From positions 186,001-250,000 of the forward strand of contig NZ_JABFDH010000002.1 of assembly GCF_013403975.1 (NCBI RefSeq): a stretch of DNA of 64,000 bases. Reading direction: 5' to 3'. Of this stretch, positions 63,501 through 64,000 are shown in pieces. The number at the start of each line of letters is the position of its first letter. Position 1 is the first letter of the stretch. The notes under the pieces were generated by a model. The model saw nothing but the letters and a program-made list of their open reading frames with translations, had not been told where the DNA came from and did no database searches. This DNA is from Winogradskyella ursingii. GTDB taxonomy: Bacteria; Bacteroidota; Bacteroidia; Flavobacteriales; Flavobacteriaceae. The translations under genes were made by a program, and so were the position numbers.

Positions 63501-64000
63501 CCAGTGGAATTTCTATTTCATTTTCTAATGGCCAAACTTCTCTTGGCGTGGAAGTAGAATTAGCAATAGACTCTTTTAACGGGATTTGAATTTCGTAAAA
63601 GTTATCAGTGAAATCATTCCCCATTCTTATAAATCCTATTAACTCACCATCATCTAAAGTTTCGCCATCTTGAGCTTCGGCATGTAAAAACATACGTAAG
63701 TTTTTGTACTGACGCATATCTACACTCACATACTTAAACACACCTCTGGAATCTGTTGGATCTAGATCACAAACCTGTAACACCAATGATTGCTCATTCT
63801 GTCTAATAATATTATTATTATTGTTAAGCTCTTCACGTCTTACACCTGGTGGTATTTCATAATTACCATCATTTTCTTGTACTCCCACGATAGCCACATT
63901 GAATTCTGCATCTGCACTGTTGTTAGTTGCATCACTATCTAAATCTTGAGTGAAGCGTCTCCAATCACTTCTAACTAAATCTAAAGTCGCAAAACGCAAA
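60505..64000 (-). CDS. sprA: SprA, T9SS translocon/gliding motility protein (N-terminus beyond window)
   Basis: About 1165 C-terminal residues of a very large beta-barrel protein; complete SprA has around 2400. The frame stays open to the right edge and the stop is at 60505. The visible part has the cell-surface SprA C-terminal region: RTACGEVWFNELRMSELDNEGGWAA in part, the repeated barrel strands (LTFNYSYNKVEHRDFEIE, VQLGQLLPKKWGIQLPFNYS), and the end SFPQTSLRSGITLRYNFGN, an aromatic terminal strand. SprA forms the giant outer-membrane exit channel of the type IX secretion system. It is followed by gcvH and vanZ on the same strand. Confidence 0.92.
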   Translation of the reverse strand, partial: LRFATLDLVRSDWRRFTQDLDSDATNNSADAEFNVAIVGVQENDGNYEIPPGVRREELNNNNNIIRQNEQSLVLQVCDLDPTDSRGVFKYVSVDMRQYKNLRMFLHAEAQDGETLDDGELIGFIRMGNDFTDNFYEIQIPLKESIANSTSTPREVWPLENEIEIPLEYLQQIKSRGIADGSLTGLDPTYYNVIGGELIDVPLTDPDTPFADINTSPRQQRIGIKGNPNFGEIRVLMVGVKNSGSSAMNRTACGEVWFNELRMSELDNEGGWAAILSMDTNIADFADVSASGQQSTIGFGGIEQSPNQRSREDLKAYDVVTNVQLGQLLPKKWGIQLPFNYSQSEEVITPQFDEFYRDIELETQLENTTNRDSILKVNENYTKRKSINFIGVKKQRTGEAEKRFYDVENLTFNYSYNKVEHRDFEIENALDQRIRAGVNYNYAFNPIRIEPFKENDSLFTGKYAKILKDFNLNLLPTSFSVNTDINRQFSKQKFREVELGGNNIGIEELFRRNYTFDFQYVINYNITDALSLNFTAANTNIVRNYFVDDRINGRQDPDLDVWDGFFDFGDPNFQTQQIQVNYELPLYKIPALNFLRTTYAYNGMFQWQKGSDLNDGLLLEDPNNPGTFNSFNLGNAIQNSNTHNINTTLNMETFYKSIGLTRKGDQRNSRRNTTRRAPTPNTPSTDNGQQNDPNKSSTGKKAYNTVVDIVTMVKRIQFGYTETNGTYLPGYLPTPGFVGTLRPTLGYTFGSQRDIRELTAENGWLTTFQNFNQQYTNNTNTTLDYSAEVEPMQDLKINLIGNRTYSETTSETFRANDLDGDGLSDEYEDLITNSFGNFNISTALIKTAFSQSNENESATFDDFRANRLVIANRLARDYYGNLPFDRDEDGYPEGFSRNSQRVLLPAFLSAYQGSNPDKVSTGAFRDVPIPNWTIKYTGLMKIPWFKKTFRRFSVQHGYRSRYTINQFRTNLDFVEGDPTDDYDSAQNADALNQAGDFKSRTLFSNINLEEQFSPLVKLEFELKNSLKVLAEIKKDRLLSLSFDNNLMTEIKGEEYTLGLGYRFKDVRIRSQLAGARQIIKSDLNMRLDVSVRDNETIIRYLDLENNQVTAGQTIWGLKYGADYAFSKNLTAIFYFDYTFSDFAISTSFPQTSLRSGITLRYNFGN

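Noticed and set aside
1..64000. Search for tRNA, rRNA, insertion sequence, toxin-antitoxin or defence genes
   Set aside because: No cloverleaf, transposase, inverted terminal repeats or defence protein motifs were recognised by reading; a tool-based tRNA or RNA search was not possible.

Overview
The window is ordinary chromosome from a member of the Flavobacteriaceae (Bacteroidota), probably a marine gliding species; genus is not resolved. Pointers are AT-rich DNA, a short 287-residue primary sigma factor, TAnnTTTG-type promoter elements in place of -10/-35 boxes, almost no Shine-Dalgarno sequences, signal peptides ending in Ala-Gln, the type IX secretion and gliding genes sprA and porP/sprF, a T9SS type B sorting domain, a folK-deoxynucleoside kinase fusion, and paired OmpH/Skp genes behind bamA. 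About 58 protein genes fill almost all of the sequence. No tRNA, rRNA, insertion sequence, prophage, CRISPR array or defence island was seen, and no gap between genes exceeds 300 bases.

Layout. 1-9.4 kb: mutS (cut by the left edge just before its Walker A motif), two methyltransferases, the folK-kinase fusion, a queuosine-precursor transporter, an AsmA-like protein, rpoD and rpsU. 9.4-13.3 kb: a DUF2797 protein, a GH3-family protein and a PD40 beta-propeller protein. 13.5-20.1 kb: clpX, clpP and tig (protein quality control), a small membrane protein, a MORN-TonB_C protein, an alpha/beta hydrolase and pdxJ. 20.1-28.8 kb: a CBS protein and nadK, then an envelope block of a DUF6089 beta-barrel protein, uppS, bamA, two ompH/skp genes and murI. 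28.8-38.1 kb: a gamma carbonic anhydrase-like protein, a LytTR response regulator with its TPR histidine kinase, and a porP/sprF gene behind a 1508-residue secreted multidomain protein. 38.3-41.3 kb: an Nfu-type iron-sulfur protein, dodecin, an unknown secreted protein and an MscS channel. 41.3-49.1 kb: one long minus-strand operon with an ABC ATPase, two MacB-type permeases, an adaptor, a TolC-like protein, a second adaptor and tsaB. 49.3-54.8 kb: cytochrome oxidase subunits III, III-like and IV, heme O synthase and maturation factors (SCO, DUF420 and two uncharacterised proteins). 54.9-64 kb: a metallo-beta-lactamase-fold protein, a RemB-like outer-membrane protein, two TonB proteins, a VanZ-like protein, gcvH and the C-terminal part of sprA, cut by the right edge.

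Several blocks concern building and energising the outer membrane: BamA with OmpH, AsmA, PorP/SprF, SprA, RemB and four TonB_C-type domains. I found no clear new biological system. The least routine features are the recurring Cys-pair TonB_C domain (in two TM-anchored proteins, one signal-peptide MORN protein, and at the N-terminus of the RemB-like barrel), six exact 11-residue Asp-rich repeats inserted into one repeat of the large secreted protein, a sensor kinase beginning with a CarboxypepD_reg-like domain, a subunit III with an insertion of about 118 residues, and two related intergenic palindromes whose stems differ by a compensated base pair. All functions are inferred by reading the sequence; no database search was made.
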